Position numbers and translations under genes: made by a program. From contig NZ_PPPT01000123.1 in assembly GCF_006483445.1 (NCBI RefSeq), positions 1 to 64,000 on the forward strand: a stretch of 64,000 bases of DNA. The letters are read 5' to 3'. Numbering within the stretch: position 1 is the stretch's first letter; every line of letters starts with the position of its first letter. A model generated the notes under the pieces. That model was not told where the DNA came from and did no database searches. It saw nothing but the letters and a program-made list of their open reading frames with translations. Positions 39,339 through 50,111 of this stretch are shown in pieces. The DNA comes from Bradyrhizobium guangdongense (GTDB lineage Bacteria > Pseudomonadota > Alphaproteobacteria > Rhizobiales > Xanthobacteraceae).

Positions 39339-39944
39339 TTACCCCCGTGGCGGCGGACGCCGCCGTTTTACCACGTGACGCCGCGGCGAACGGGTGGCGC
39401 GGGGGCGTAGGCGGCTGGCGGCTTCGCGGCGCGGCTTGGTCGCGGCCTGCGGTCCGCGGGCGAGATCCATCAGCATGCGCAGCGCCTCGACGACGGAGCG
39501 GGCACGGACGGCACTGCGGCCGATCGCGCCAAAACGATGTTCACGATGCACGATGCGACCGTCGCGTGCGGCAACGGCAAAGTGCACGAGCCCGACCGGC
39601 TTGCCCGGCGTGGCGCCGCCCGGACCCGCAATGCCCGTGATGGCGACGGCGAGGTCGACGCCGGCCCGTTCCAGCGCGCCGACCGCCATCGCGGTTGCGG
39701 TTTCCTTGCTGACCGCGCCGAAGGTCGCGAGCGTGCCCGCCTCGACTCCGAGCATCGCGCGCTTGGCGTCATTGGAATAGGTGACGAAGCCGCGGTCGAT
39801 CACGTCGGACGAGCCGGGGATGTCGGTCAGCGCGCCTGCGACCAGACCGCCAGTGCAGGATTCCGCCGTCGCAATCGTCAGCTTGCGCATCCGGCACAGG
39901 TCGAGCAGCGAGCGGGAGAGGGCGCGTGCGTCGCTGCCGCCCAT
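39339..39944 (-). CDS. CinA C-terminal domain (NMN amidohydrolase-like)
   Basis: A 201-aa stand-alone CinA C-terminal domain protein. It has KLTIATAESCTGGLVAGALTDIPGSSDV with the catalytic SCTGG serine region, FVTYSNDAKRAMLGV, and VDLAVAITGIAGPGGATPGKPVGLVHFAVA. It deamidates nicotinamide mononucleotide in NAD recycling. The last 45 residues form an arginine-rich tail not typical of the family. It starts 3 nt after ispDF on the same strand. Confidence 0.92.
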   Translation of the reverse strand: MGGSDARALSRSLLDLCRMRKLTIATAESCTGGLVAGALTDIPGSSDVIDRGFVTYSNDAKRAMLGVEAGTLATFGAVSKETATAMAVGALERAGVDLAVAITGIAGPGGATPGKPVGLVHFAVAARDGRIVHREHRFGAIGRSAVRARSVVEALRMLMDLARGPQAATKPRREAASRLRPRATRSPRRHVVKRRRPPPRG

Positions 39945-39947
39945 GGC

Positions 39948-41144
39948 CTAGACGCTCCAATTCTTTTCAGTAAATGGGAGACGAATGGTGGCGCTCGCGG
40001 TTGCCGCGATGCCTTCCTCGCGGCCGGTGAAGCCGAGCCGCTCGCTGGTCGTGGCCTTAACCGCCACGCGCGAGATATCGACGCCGGAAATCTCCGCGAT
40101 GCGCGCGCGCATGGTGTCGCGCAGCGGCCCGATCTTCGGACGCTCGCAGATCATCGTCACTTCGAGATTGGCGACGCGGCCGCCGCGTTGCGTGACGCGC
40201 TCGATGGCGTATTTCAAAAACTGGTCGGAGGAGGCGCCCTTCCACTTCGCATCGCTCGGCGGGAAGTGCGAACCGATGTCGCCGTCGGCCAGCGCGCCGA
40301 GGATGGCATCGACCAGTGCATGCAGGCCGACGTCGCCGTCCGAATGCGCCAAAAAGCCCTTGGTGTGTGCCACGCGCACGCCGCAGAGCATGACGTGGTC
40401 GCCATCTCCGAAGGCGTGCACGTCGTAGCCGGTGCCGGTCCTGATGTCGCCGAGCTCTGCGGCAAGGCGCGCTTCCTCGCGCACAAAGTCTTCGGGGGTG
40501 GTGAGCTTCATGTTCGCAACATCGCCTTCAAAGGTCGCCACCGTCAATCCCGCCCATTCGGCGATCGCAGCATCATCCGTGAAATCGCAACGTCCTTCCT
40601 TGGCCGCGCGACGATGCGCCTCGAGGATGACGTCATAACGAAACGATTGCGGTGTCTGCGCGATTCGCAACCGCGCGCGGTCCGGTGTTCCCTCGACGTT
40701 TCCGCCGTCGCCGGTCAGCTTGATTGTGTCGGTCACCGGAACGGCGGGGATCGCGGCACCCGTGCGGCTGGCAGCCTCGATTGCGCGCGAGATCAGGGGC
40801 CGCGAGACGAAGGGGCGCGCTGCGTCGTGAATCAGCACGATGTCCGGCTTGTGCTTTGCGAGCGCTTCGAGGCCGGCGAGCACAGAAGCCTGTCGGGTTG
40901 CGCCGCCGCTGGTCGGCGGCTCATGACGCAGGCCGGAAACAGCCGCGGTGAACATCGCGCTGTCATCCGGATTGACCACGGGCTGCACCGCAAACACGTC
41001 AGCGTGGCGGCTGAACGATTCCATGGCGCGATAGATCACGGGCACGCCACCGATCATGCGGTATTGCTTCGGACCGCCGGCGCCGGCGCGCAAGCCACGC
41101 CCGGCTGCGACGAGGACCGCTGCGGTCCGCTCTGTTTTCGCCAT
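39948..41144 (-). CDS. ispDF: Bifunctional IspD/IspF enzyme
   Basis: A 398-aa fusion. Residues 1-225 are IspD (CDP-ME synthase) with [29 protein letters not shown] and the TPQSFRYD motif. Residues 232-398 are IspF (MEcPP synthase) with [32 protein letters not shown] and the final [19 protein letters not shown]. It catalyses two non-consecutive steps of the MEP isoprenoid pathway. The fused form is usual in alphaproteobacteria. Divergent from dusB. Confidence 0.97.
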   Translation of the reverse strand: MAKTERTAAVLVAAGRGLRAGAGGPKQYRMIGGVPVIYRAMESFSRHADVFAVQPVVNPDDSAMFTAAVSGLRHEPPTSGGATRQASVLAGLEALAKHKPDIVLIHDAARPFVSRPLISRAIEAASRTGAAIPAVPVTDTIKLTGDGGNVEGTPDRARLRIAQTPQSFRYDVILEAHRRAAKEGRCDFTDDAAIAEWAGLTVATFEGDVANMKLTTPEDFVREEARLAAELGDIRTGTGYDVHAFGDGDHVMLCGVRVAHTKGFLAHSDGDVGLHALVDAILGALADGDIGSHFPPSDAKWKGASSDQFLKYAIERVTQRGGRVANLEVTMICERPKIGPLRDTMRARIAEISGVDISRVAVKATTSERLGFTGREEGIAATASATIRLPFTEKNWSV

Positions 41145-41257
41145 TACGAACTCAATTGATGGTGATCATCTGGGACAGGAATGATTTGTGCATGCCTCTA
41201 GCACGGCAGGGATGCAAGACCAGAGGGTTTCCCCGGATTGCGCGTTAACGCATTTTG

Positions 41258-41274
41258 TTGCACTGCACTTGCAA
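41258..41274. promoter_or_regulatory. Dyad TTGCA-N7-TGCAA upstream of dusB-ntrBC
   Basis: An inverted repeat of 5 bp within GTTGCACTGCACTTGCAAG, 29 nt before dusB. Its centre contains TGCACT, reminiscent of NtrC sites (TGCACC...GGTGCA), but it is short. Candidate for nitrogen autoregulation of the operon. Confidence 0.35.
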
Positions 41275-41302
41275 GATTCACAGAACTGTCTAAACTGTAG
41301 GC

Positions 41303-42418
41303 ATGACGCTTGACTGCACAAGAATTGTGCGCAAGATAAGTCATGGCAGGCGCGATGAGGCGCCGCCTTTGAACGGAACGTTCGTGACCGGTTCGGTAAC
41401 ATCAGGCGCTAAGCCGTTGAAGATAGGCGATATTGACGTCGCCAATCCGGTTTTCCTGGCGCCAATGTCGGGTGTGACCGACTCGCCCTTCCGGCGTCTG
41501 GCCGCAGAACTCGGGGCCGGGCTGGTCGTGTCCGAAATGACCGCCAGCGATGAGCTCGCCAACGGCCACTGGATGTCGCGTTTGCGCTGCGAGGCGACCG
41601 GATTGGGCCCGCATGTTGTGCAATTGGCCGGCTGCGAGGCGCGCTGGATGGCCGAAGGCGCCCGGATCGCCGAAGCCGACGGCGCCGACATCATCGATAT
41701 CAACATGGGCTGCCCGGCCCGCCACGTCACCGGCGGCCAGTCCGGTTCCGCGCTGATGCGCGACCTCGATCACGCCGTCAGCCTAATCGAGGCGACCATT
41801 GCCGCAGTGCAAGTGCCCGTCACCCTGAAGATGCGGCTCGGCTGGGACGACCAGACCCGCAACGCGCCCGAGCTCGCACGGCGGGCGCAGGCCGCGGGCG
41901 TGCAGCTCGTGACCGTGCATGGCCGCACCCGCTGCCAGTTCTACAAGGGCGATGCCGACTGGGACGCCATCCGTGCCGTGCGCGAGGCGACCACGCTGCC
42001 GCTCGTCGTCAATGGCGACATCACGTCTTACGACAAGGCCGTGGCGGCGCTCGAGGCCTCCGGCGCCGATGCCGTGATGATCGGACGAGGCGCTTACGGC
42101 CAGCCCTGGCTGCCCGGCCAGATCGGTCGGCGCCTGCAGGGCGGGGCGGTCGAGGCAACCCCAACGCTCGGCGAGCAGCTTCACTATGTCCGCACGCTCT
42201 ACGAGGGCGTCTGCGATCTCTACGGTCTTCGCATTGGACTCCGGCACGCGCGAAAACATCTCGGCTGGGCGCTCGACGCCGCCGCAGATTTCAGCCGCGC
42301 GCCGACCGAGAAGCTGAAGGCCTGGCGCCAGAAGATCCTCACCTCGGAGGATCCGCGCGCCGTGCATACTTCACTCCAAGATGCCTTCGACGACTTCGCA
42401 TGGAGCGCTGCTGCATGA
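41303..42418 (+). CDS. dusB: tRNA-dihydrouridine synthase (NifR3/DusB)
   Basis: A 371-aa FMN-dependent DUS protein. It has [25 protein letters not shown], the catalytic-cysteine segment [20 protein letters not shown], and [18 protein letters not shown]. It reduces uridines in tRNA. In rhizobia the gene is known as nifR3 and is the first gene of the ntr operon. The next start overlaps the stop by ATGA. The first 40 residues are a non-conserved extension, so a later start is possible. Confidence 0.95.
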   Translation: MTLDCTRIVRKISHGRRDEAPPLNGTFVTGSVTSGAKPLKIGDIDVANPVFLAPMSGVTDSPFRRLAAELGAGLVVSEMTASDELANGHWMSRLRCEATGLGPHVVQLAGCEARWMAEGARIAEADGADIIDINMGCPARHVTGGQSGSALMRDLDHAVSLIEATIAAVQVPVTLKMRLGWDDQTRNAPELARRAQAAGVQLVTVHGRTRCQFYKGDADWDAIRAVREATTLPLVVNGDITSYDKAVAALEASGADAVMIGRGAYGQPWLPGQIGRRLQGGAVEATPTLGEQLHYVRTLYEGVCDLYGLRIGLRHARKHLGWALDAAADFSRAPTEKLKAWRQKILTSEDPRAVHTSLQDAFDDFAWSAAA

Positions 42419-43590
42419 GCTCAGCCGCTGAACATCGTCGGCCGGTTCCGTCCGACAGCGAGGCGATCCTCGATGCCTTGCCCAATCCCGTTCTCATGAT
42501 CGGGCCTGACGGAAAGATCGTCGGCGCCAACATGGCGACCGAGGCCTTTTTCGAGATCTCGACGCAATTCCTGAAGCGGCAGTCGCTGAAGGAACTGGTG
42601 CCGTTCGGAAGCCCGTTGCTGGCGCTGATCGACCAGGTGCGTTCGTCGAACTCGCCGGTCAACGAATACAAGGTCGATCTCGGCACGCCGCGCATGGGCG
42701 GTGATCGTCAGGTCGATCTGCACGTCGCCCCGATGACCGACCGTCCCGGGCACATCGTGGTGATGCTGCAGGAGCGGTCCATCGCCGACAAGATGGACCG
42801 GCAGCTTACCCATCGCAGTGCCGCGCGCTCGGTGATCGCGCTTGCCGCCATGCTCGCGCACGAGATCAAGAACCCGCTCTCCGGCATCCGCGGCGCCGCC
42901 CAGCTCCTCGAGCAGCAGGCCTCCTCCGAGGACCGCATGCTGACGCGGTTGATCTGCGATGAGGCCGACCGCATCGTCACGCTGGTCGACCGCATGGAAG
43001 TGTTCGGCGACGACCGCCCGGTGGCGCGCGGGCCCGTCAACATCCATTCCGTGCTCGACCATGTGAAGCGGCTGGCGCAGTCCGGCTTTGCCCGCAACAT
43101 CCGCTTCGTCGAGGACTACGATCCCTCGCTGCCGCCGGTGCTGGCGAACCAGGACCAGCTCATCCAGGTGTTCCTCAATCTTGTGAAGAACGCGGCCGAG
43201 GCCGTGGTCGATCTCGGCACCGATGCCGAGATCCAGCTTACGACAGCTTTCCGCCCCGGTGTGCGCCTGTCGGTCCCCGGTCAAAAATCCCGGGTATCCC
43301 TGCCGCTCGAGTTCTGCGTCAAGGACAATGGACCGGGCGTGCCGGAAGATCTTTTGCCAAACCTGTTCGATCCCTTCGTGACCACCAAGCAGACCGGTTC
43401 GGGTCTCGGCCTGGCGCTGGTCGCAAAAATCGTCGGCGATCACGGGGGCATCATCGAATGCGAGTCTCAGCCGCGAAAGACCACCTTCCGCGTGCTGATG
43501 CCGATGTACTCGACGTCAATCAAACACGCCGATCGCAGCCGTGACGATTCTGCCGGGAAGTCGTCGCCTGCTCCACAGGGGGCAAAATGA
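42415..43590 (+). CDS. ntrB: Nitrogen-regulation sensor kinase NtrB
   Basis: A 391-aa cytoplasmic kinase without membrane segments. It has a PAS domain (about residues 15-120, [22 protein letters not shown]), the HisKA box [20 protein letters not shown] with the phospho-accepting histidine, and an HATPase domain ([45 protein letters not shown]). It phosphorylates NtrC under nitrogen limitation, with PII control. The ATGA overlap with dusB supports one operon. Confidence 0.97.
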   Translation: MSSAAEHRRPVPSDSEAILDALPNPVLMIGPDGKIVGANMATEAFFEISTQFLKRQSLKELVPFGSPLLALIDQVRSSNSPVNEYKVDLGTPRMGGDRQVDLHVAPMTDRPGHIVVMLQERSIADKMDRQLTHRSAARSVIALAAMLAHEIKNPLSGIRGAAQLLEQQASSEDRMLTRLICDEADRIVTLVDRMEVFGDDRPVARGPVNIHSVLDHVKRLAQSGFARNIRFVEDYDPSLPPVLANQDQLIQVFLNLVKNAAEAVVDLGTDAEIQLTTAFRPGVRLSVPGQKSRVSLPLEFCVKDNGPGVPEDLLPNLFDPFVTTKQTGSGLGLALVAKIVGDHGGIIECESQPRKTTFRVLMPMYSTSIKHADRSRDDSAGKSSPAPQGAK

Positions 43591-43599
43591 GGAATAACG

Positions 43600-45042
43600 A
43601 TGCCCGCAGGTAGCATTCTAGTCGCGGATGACGATACCGCCATTCGCACGGTTCTCAATCAGGCGCTGTCCCGGGCCGGATATGAGGTGAGGTTGACCGG
43701 CAACGCCGCCACGCTGTGGCGATGGGTCAGTCAGGGGGAGGGCGATCTCGTCATCACCGACGTGGTGATGCCGGATGAAAACGCCTTCGACCTGTTGCCG
43801 CGCATCAAGAAGATGCGGCCCAACCTGCCCGTCATCGTCATGAGCGCGCAAAACACCTTCATGACCGCGATCCGCGCCTCCGAGCGCGGCGCCTACGAAT
43901 ATCTGCCAAAGCCCTTCGACCTGAAAGAGCTGATCGCCATCGTCGGCCGTGCGCTGGCCGAGCCGAAGGAGCGGACCTCGTCGCCCGACGAGGAAGCCGA
44001 GATGGAAGCGATTCCGCTGGTCGGCCGCTCGCCGGCGATGCAGGAAATCTACCGCGTGCTCGCGCGCCTGATGCAAACCGATCTCACCGTGATGATTACG
44101 GGTGAATCAGGCACCGGCAAGGAGCTGGTGGCGCGCGCACTGCACGACTACGGCAAGCGCCGCAACGGCCCGTTCGTCGCGGTCAACATGGCGGCGATCC
44201 CGCGCGACCTGATCGAGTCGGAACTGTTCGGCCACGAGCGCGGCGCGTTCACCGGCGCCAACACGCGTGCGTCGGGCCGCTTCGAGCAGGCGGAAGGCGG
44301 CACGCTGTTCCTGGATGAAATCGGCGACATGCCGATGGAGGCGCAGACGCGCCTGCTGCGCGTGCTGCAGCAGGGCGAATACACCACCGTCGGCGGCCGC
44401 ACCCCGATCAAGACCGACGTGCGGATCGTGGCGGCCTCGAACAAGGACCTGCGCGTCCTGATCCAGCAGGGCCTTTTCCGCGAAGACCTGTTCTTCCGCC
44501 TCAATGTGGTGCCGCTGCGCCTGCCGCCCTTGCGCGAGCGCATCGAGGATTTGCCGGATCTGATCCGGCACTTCTTCGCGCTCGCCGAAAAGGATGGATT
44601 GCCGCCGAAAAAACTCGATGCGTTGGCGCTGGAACGTCTGAAGCAGCACCGCTGGCCCGGTAACGTGCGTGAACTGGAAAACCTCGCGCGGCGCCTGGCA
44701 GCGCTCTATCCGCAGGACGTCATCACGTCGTCCGTCATCGACGGCGAGCTCGCGCCACCCTCGGTGAGCCCCGGCGCGGCCGTGCAAGCCGGCGTCGACA
44801 ATCTCGGCGGCGCGGTGGAGGCCTATCTCTCCACGCACTTCCAGGGCTTTCCGAACGGCATGCCGCCGCCCGGCCTCTATCACCGCATCCTCAAGGAGAT
44901 CGAGATTCCCTTGCTCACGGCCGCGCTCGCCGCGACCCGCGGCAACCAGATCCGCGCCGCCGATCTGCTCGGTCTCAACCGCAACACGCTGCGGAAAAAG
45001 ATCCGGGACCTCGATATCCAGGTCTATCGCAGCGGGGGCTAG
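43600..45042 (+). CDS. ntrC: Nitrogen-regulation response regulator NtrC
   Basis: A 480-aa sigma-54 enhancer-binding protein. The receiver domain contains [17 protein letters not shown] and the phospho-site region [10 protein letters not shown]. The AAA+ domain has Walker A GESGTGKE, the sigma-54 contact loop GAFTGA at residues 215-220 and Walker [11 protein letters not shown]. The Fis-type helix-turn-helix is at the end ([20 protein letters not shown]). It directs transcription of nitrogen-assimilation genes. It starts 9 nt after ntrB. Confidence 0.98.
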   Translation: MPAGSILVADDDTAIRTVLNQALSRAGYEVRLTGNAATLWRWVSQGEGDLVITDVVMPDENAFDLLPRIKKMRPNLPVIVMSAQNTFMTAIRASERGAYEYLPKPFDLKELIAIVGRALAEPKERTSSPDEEAEMEAIPLVGRSPAMQEIYRVLARLMQTDLTVMITGESGTGKELVARALHDYGKRRNGPFVAVNMAAIPRDLIESELFGHERGAFTGANTRASGRFEQAEGGTLFLDEIGDMPMEAQTRLLRVLQQGEYTTVGGRTPIKTDVRIVAASNKDLRVLIQQGLFREDLFFRLNVVPLRLPPLRERIEDLPDLIRHFFALAEKDGLPPKKLDALALERLKQHRWPGNVRELENLARRLAALYPQDVITSSVIDGELAPPSVSPGAAVQAGVDNLGGAVEAYLSTHFQGFPNGMPPPGLYHRILKEIEIPLLTAALAATRGNQIRAADLLGLNRNTLRKKIRDLDIQVYRSGG

Positions 45043-45524
45043 TTCCGACCCCGGCGTGGCTCAGCTTCCCTGAAAAGGCCGCGCTGAGCCCGTCGGCGCG
45101 AGAGGTTACGGGACGAACCGTCCGGGCGCCGGCACGACCTTGCCGACGTCCGCTTGCGGCTCGAAAACGCCGACCCCGTTGACCAGCAGGTCCGCCGCCA
45201 CGATGAGCAGCAACAGGGCCGAGATCATCATCGCGAGAAACAGCCTGTCCATCGGGGGCAAGCCGCGACGCCGCGAATCCGTTCCGCAAATCCCAGCGTT
45301 AAAGGCGAAGCCGAGCGCGGGGGCTTCGTCGTCGGCGAGACCGCACCACAAGACTGCGACATAGCTCTGCGCGATGACGCCGAAGGCAATCGTGCCCTGA
45401 AACACGCTCCAGCCGATCAGGGGCCAGGAGAAGAGCGGCGCATCGGTGCCGGGGCAGATGAGGCATTCATCGCAGTGGGCCTGGGAGCTTCATTGTCTTG
45501 AATGGGGGCAGATGTGGGGGATCG
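45043..45524. other. Gap after ntrC with a possible small minus-strand membrane-gene remnant
   Basis: A minus-strand frame from about 45480 to 45106 encodes HCDECLICPGTDAPLFSWPL, a hydrophobic stretch FQGTIAFGVIAQSYVAVLW and later LFLAMMISALLLLIVAADLLV. It lacks an ATG with a ribosome site, and a stop precedes it. It might be a decayed last gene of the efflux operon. A long-loop dyad GGCTCAGC...GCTGAGCC follows ntrC at about 45057-45090. Confidence 0.35.
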
Positions 45525-45836
45525 CTAGTCGATGGTGCCGAATTCGGTCACCGGCACGATCCAGTAGACGAGCCTCGTTCCCGCCAAAGAAACCTTGATA
45601 CGGTCGAGCAAACGCGTCGCATCGAGTTGCGGCAAGACGATCCGTACGACAACCTGATCGGCATGTCCCCGGACGCGCTCGGCTTGTGTCTGCAGTCGGA
45701 CGTCGTGGCCATGACCGGCTGCATCGGTCGCCGTGAATCCGCTGACGATGTCGGCTTGCTCGCCGAGATAGTCGAACAGCTCGTCGCGAAGCTCACGGGA
45801 TGCGATCAAGGTGAGGCAGACGGGAGCGGTACTCAT
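45525..45836 (-). CDS. DUF3240 PII-like protein of the efflux operon
   Basis: A 103-aa protein with the DUF3240 pattern: VCLTLIASRELRDELFDYL at the N-terminus, a middle with GFTATDAAGHGHDVRLQTQAERVRG, and VVVRIVLPQLDATRLLDRIKVSLAGTRLVYWIVPVTEFG at the end. DUF3240 proteins have a PII/CutA-like ferredoxin fold and are typically encoded beside metal RND pumps. Its ATG overlaps the RND stop by 4 nt (ATGA), so it is coupled. It is a probable cytoplasmic metal-sensing accessory. Confidence 0.85.
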   Translation of the reverse strand: MSTAPVCLTLIASRELRDELFDYLGEQADIVSGFTATDAAGHGHDVRLQTQAERVRGHADQVVVRIVLPQLDATRLLDRIKVSLAGTRLVYWIVPVTEFGTID

Positions 45837-48800
45837 TTGATCTCCTTGGCGGTCCCGCCATAGCGCCGATAAAGGATGGGCAACAGGATCAGCGTCAGCA
45901 GGGTCGACGACAAGAGACCTCCGATCACCACGATGGCGAGCGGGCGCTGGACTTCCGATCCGGGGCCAGTGGCGAACAGCAGCGGGATCAATCCTAGGGC
46001 GGTGATACTGGCGGTCATCAGCACCGGGCGAAGCCTGCGCCTGGCGCCCTCGACCACGATACGCGCTTCGGCGAGGCCATGGGCACGCAATTGGTTGAAG
46101 TACGAGACCAGGACGACGCCGTTGAGCACGGCGATGCCGAGCAGGGCGATGAAGCCGACGGATGCCGGAACCGACAGATATTCGCCGCTTAGGACCAGCG
46201 CGAACACACCACCGATCACGGCGAAGGGGATGTTGACGAGCACCAGCAAGGCCTGACGAATCGAACCGAATGTGGTGAAGAGCAGGACGAAAATCAGACC
46301 GATTGCGACCGGCACGACCACCGACAACCGCGCCGCTGCGCGCTGCTGGTTTTCGAACTGCCCACCCCAGGTCAGGCGATAGCCCTTGGGCAGCGGCAAT
46401 TCGACCGAGACTTTCTGCTGCGCGGCCTGCACGAATCCGACCATGTCGCGGCCGCGAACATTGGCGCGAACCACGCTCATGCGGCTGCCGTCTTCGCGGT
46501 CGATCTTCACGGGGCCGTCGACGCGCTGAATGCGGGCGACCTGCGAAAGCGCGACGTGCTGCCCGGAGGCGAGCGTGAGCGGCAGATTCGACAGCAGGGT
46601 CGGCGCCTCCCGGGTCGTTTCGCTACCGCGGACCAGAATGGGCGTGCGGCGGCCTTCCTCCAGCGCCGTGCCGATGATGCGACCCTCGATTTGTGTGCGC
46701 AGCGAGTTGGCAACGGCATCGACGGTCAGGCCGAGGCGACCCGCCTCCATCCGGTTGACGGCGACGGTGTAGTATTGCGCGCCTTCGTTGAGCGTCGTGT
46801 AGACGTCTTCAGCGCCGTCGATACCCGACATGATGGCCGAAAGCTTCGCCGCGATTGCGTTGAGCTGGACGATATCGGGTCCAAAGATCTTGACGGCGAC
46901 GTCGCCGCGCACGCCGCTGATCATTTCCTGCACGCGCATTTCGATGGGCTGGGTGAAGCTCAGCGAGATGCCGGGAAAGTCGGCGAGCACCACACGCAGC
47001 TTCTCGAGCAGGGCATCCCTGTCCGGCGTCATCCGCTGCTCCGCCGGCTTGAGGACGAGGAACGTATCGGTCTGGTTCGGGCCCATCGGATCGAGTCCGA
47101 GTTCGTCCGAACCGGTCCGCGCGACGATGCCGGCGATGTCAGGTACCGTCAGCAACGCCTCCTGGAGCCGGGCATTGATCGCCAGGGATTCGTCGAGATT
47201 GACCGATGGCAGCGTCTCCACGCTGACGATGACGTCGCCCTCGTCCATGGTCGGCATGAAGGTCTTGCCAAGCTGAAGATAGGCATAACCTGCGGTCATC
47301 AAGCCGACCAGGGCGGCCGCGATCACCTTCCGCTCGTTCTTCAGTGCCCAGTCCAGCGCGGGCGCATAGACACGCTGCGCGGCGCGGATCAGCACGGGAT
47401 CGCCATGTGGCGCTGCGTGCAGGACGAACGAGGTCGCGACAGGGATGACGGTGAGCGCGAGCAGCAGGGAAGCGGCAAGCGCAAAGATGATGGCGAGTGC
47501 GACGGGAATGAACAGTTTCCCCTCAAGCCCCTGCAGCGTCAGCAAGGGCACGAACACGATGATGATGATCAGGACGCCCGACGCCACGGGCTGCAAGACC
47601 TCGCACACCGAGCGAAATATGATGTGGATCACCGGCGTGTGTCCGGCCTCGTCGTGCTTGCCGAGGTTGCCGACGACGTTCTCGACCACGACCACAAGCG
47701 CGTCGATGAGCATGCCGATGGCGATCGCAAGCCCGCCGAGACTCATCAGATTGGCCGACATGCCCACGGCACGCATGGCGATCAGAGCGATCACGATGGC
47801 GAGCGGCAGGCTGAGCGCGATCACCAGGGCCGCGCGCCAATTGCCGAGGAACAGGAGTAGCAGCACGACGACCAGCACGGTGGCCTCGCCGAGCGCACGG
47901 ATCACGGTGCCGACGGCGCGATTGACCAGGCGGCTCCGGTCGTAGAAGACGTTGATGGAGACGCTCTTGGGCAGCGACGGCTGCAATTCGTCGAGCCGCG
48001 TTCGGACATCGCGGACGAGCTGACCGGCATTGGCGCCGCGCAGGCCGAGCACGAGTCCCTCGACCGTCTCGCCGCGACCGTCCGCCGTCACGGCGCCGTA
48101 GCGGGTCAGCGTGCCAATCTTGACGCGGGCGACATCGCTGACCCGGATCGGAATGCCGTCACGCGTGTCGACCACGATGGCCCGGATGTCCTCGATGCCG
48201 CGGATGCTGCCTTCGATGCGGACCAGCGCGCTGTCCTCACCCTGGTTGACCCGTCCTGCGCCGTCATTGCGGCTGTTGGCTTCGATTGCGCGGCGAAAGA
48301 GGTCGTAAGAGATGCCGCGGGCGGCGAGGGCGTCATTGATCGGCACGATCTCGAAGGCACGGACATAGCCGCCGAGCGCATTCACGTCGGCAACGCCCGG
48401 AACGGTTCGTAATGCCGGGCGGATGACCCAATCGAGCAAGGTTCTGCGTTCGGCGAGCGACAGTTCGGGACTGTCGATCGTGAACATGAACATCTCGCCC
48501 AGTGGACTGGTAATCGGCGCGAGGCCGCCGCTGACGCCGTCCGGAAAATCGCGTGCGATGTTGGACAGTCGCTCCGAGACCTGGTTGCGTGCCCAGTAGA
48601 TGTCGGTGCCATCCTCGAAATCGACGGTCACGTCGGCAAGCGCGTATTTTGTGGTTGAGCGCAGGATCTTCTTGTTGGGGAGCCCCAACAGTTCGAGCTC
48701 GATGGGCACCGTGATCCGTTGCTCGACCTCCTCCGGAGTGAGCCCAGGAGCCTTCATGATGATCTTCACCTGCACCGGCGACACGTCTGGAAACGCGTCG

Positions 48801-48907
48801 ATCGGCAGGGTCGGCAAGACGACCGCGGCTGCGCCGACCAACAACAGCACGCTGAGAACGACGAACAGCCGTTGCGACAGCGCGAATGCGACGAGACGCT
48901 GGAGCAT
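45833..48907 (-). CDS. CzcA/CusA-type RND heavy-metal efflux pump
   Basis: A 1024-aa HME-RND transporter with two homologous halves of a large periplasmic loop and six helices each. The fourth helix reads SLGGLAIAIGMLIDALVVVVENV, the position that discriminates metals in this family. GMLIDAL is neither the classic CzcA (IVDGAVV) nor CusA (MVDAAIV) motif, so the metal is unassigned. Conserved PVQVKIIMKAPGLTPEEVEQRIT and FMPTMDEGDVIVSVE are present. It overlaps the adaptor gene by 1 nt and DUF3240 by 4 nt. Confidence 0.93.
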   Translation of the reverse strand: MLQRLVAFALSQRLFVVLSVLLLVGAAAVVLPTLPIDAFPDVSPVQVKIIMKAPGLTPEEVEQRITVPIELELLGLPNKKILRSTTKYALADVTVDFEDGTDIYWARNQVSERLSNIARDFPDGVSGGLAPITSPLGEMFMFTIDSPELSLAERRTLLDWVIRPALRTVPGVADVNALGGYVRAFEIVPINDALAARGISYDLFRRAIEANSRNDGAGRVNQGEDSALVRIEGSIRGIEDIRAIVVDTRDGIPIRVSDVARVKIGTLTRYGAVTADGRGETVEGLVLGLRGANAGQLVRDVRTRLDELQPSLPKSVSINVFYDRSRLVNRAVGTVIRALGEATVLVVVLLLLFLGNWRAALVIALSLPLAIVIALIAMRAVGMSANLMSLGGLAIAIGMLIDALVVVVENVVGNLGKHDEAGHTPVIHIIFRSVCEVLQPVASGVLIIIIVFVPLLTLQGLEGKLFIPVALAIIFALAASLLLALTVIPVATSFVLHAAPHGDPVLIRAAQRVYAPALDWALKNERKVIAAALVGLMTAGYAYLQLGKTFMPTMDEGDVIVSVETLPSVNLDESLAINARLQEALLTVPDIAGIVARTGSDELGLDPMGPNQTDTFLVLKPAEQRMTPDRDALLEKLRVVLADFPGISLSFTQPIEMRVQEMISGVRGDVAVKIFGPDIVQLNAIAAKLSAIMSGIDGAEDVYTTLNEGAQYYTVAVNRMEAGRLGLTVDAVANSLRTQIEGRIIGTALEEGRRTPILVRGSETTREAPTLLSNLPLTLASGQHVALSQVARIQRVDGPVKIDREDGSRMSVVRANVRGRDMVGFVQAAQQKVSVELPLPKGYRLTWGGQFENQQRAAARLSVVVPVAIGLIFVLLFTTFGSIRQALLVLVNIPFAVIGGVFALVLSGEYLSVPASVGFIALLGIAVLNGVVLVSYFNQLRAHGLAEARIVVEGARRRLRPVLMTASITALGLIPLLFATGPGSEVQRPLAIVVIGGLLSSTLLTLILLPILYRRYGGTAKEIK

Positions 48908-50052
48908 TATTGACCGGCTCCGGGGCGCGAGAGGATGCCCCGAAGCGCCGAAATGCCGCCGATTGCAACCTCGTCTTTGTCCGTGATGGGACCCGATACC
49001 ACGATGTGGTCCTGGTCTTCGGCCAGCAGCGTGACTGCAACGAGCCGAAAGCCGCCGCCCGGAATCGCGACGAACACGGAGGTCTGCTCGCCGCGGCGGA
49101 CCAGCCCGCTATAGGGAATTTCCCAAGCGCTTTCGCCGGCAGACAGGAAGCTGATCCGGACAGTAGTGGTCTGGCCCGGATGCAGTTCACCGGTGTTGGG
49201 GATTTCCGCGCGCACCAGGATGGTCTGGGTCGCGGCATCGGTCGTCTCCGAAACCAGAACGACCCGGCCGGGGGTGGCGTATCCCTCGATCTCGACCTGT
49301 GCGCCGGGCCGGATCGCCCGGATGTTGGCTGCAGGTATCGCGATCTCGGCCCACAGCGGCGAAAGTCGCGCGAGCTTCACGAGCGGCGCCGACTGCTCCA
49401 GCCGTTGGCCAGGAGATACGGCAACCTCAATCACCGATGCCGCCTGGGGCGCGTTGACGGTCAATGTCGCGCTGATCAGGGCCTCGTTCGTCAGCCGGGA
49501 AATCGCCTCGTCGGACAGCCCGCTCAGGTGAAGCATTTGCCGACGCTCGGCGACCGCAATGCTGGCCTGCCGTGCTTCGGTCTGGCTGGTTTCGAGCACG
49601 CGTTGCGGAACGGCCTTGCCCTCGAACAGGTCGGCATTCCGCTTGAGCTGCTGGTTGGCAAGAACCTCTTGGGCGAGCGCGTGCAGGTAGTCCCGTTGCA
49701 GCGATACGAAGCTCGGGCTCTCCAGGGTGACGAGCGGTTGACCGGGGTGTATCCGGTCGCCGCGCGCGACCGCCAGATTGGTGACCATCCCGGCGGCGGG
49801 CGCACTGACCACCCACAATTGCGGCGTCGGAATCACGATCTGGGCCGGATAGGGCAACGTCTGGTCGGTACGGCTGGACACCGGATGCGCCACCCGCACC
49901 CCAAGCCTCTCGACCTGTGCCGGAGTCAGCTTGATCACCTCCTGCGCCGCTGCTGCCTGTGGCTCGGTCACTTCTGCCAGTAGCAGCCCGAGAATCGGCA
50001 ATGCCCGGCCCCAACTCCGGAGTGCGCGAGCCATCGGACCGAGGAAGAGCAT
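48907..50052 (-). CDS. RND metal-efflux membrane-fusion protein (CzcB/CusB type)
   Basis: A 381-aa periplasmic adaptor with an N-terminal signal (WGRALPILGLLLAEVTEPQAAAAQ). It has a lipoyl-type domain (VVSAPAAGMVTNLAVARGDRIHPGQPLVTLES), a helical hairpin (about residues 120-165), and beta-barrel/proximal domains ending with ISALRGILS. No histidine-rich N-terminal metal-binding region is present. It is the first gene of the operon and follows a FixK-type box. No CzcC-type outer-membrane gene is linked. Confidence 0.92.
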   Translation of the reverse strand: MLFLGPMARALRSWGRALPILGLLLAEVTEPQAAAAQEVIKLTPAQVERLGVRVAHPVSSRTDQTLPYPAQIVIPTPQLWVVSAPAAGMVTNLAVARGDRIHPGQPLVTLESPSFVSLQRDYLHALAQEVLANQQLKRNADLFEGKAVPQRVLETSQTEARQASIAVAERRQMLHLSGLSDEAISRLTNEALISATLTVNAPQAASVIEVAVSPGQRLEQSAPLVKLARLSPLWAEIAIPAANIRAIRPGAQVEIEGYATPGRVVLVSETTDAATQTILVRAEIPNTGELHPGQTTTVRISFLSAGESAWEIPYSGLVRRGEQTSVFVAIPGGGFRLVAVTLLAEDQDHIVVSGPITDKDEVAIGGISALRGILSRPGAGQ

Positions 50053-50111
50053 GGGCACGGACTTCTAAGAGGGCTGGATACTCTCTCCTATGGCTTGTCC
50101 CCGAGACCGCG

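Noticed and set aside
39537..41159. Long plus-strand open frame across cinA and ispDF
   Set aside because: Antisense to both enzymes, which have strong motifs on the minus strand.
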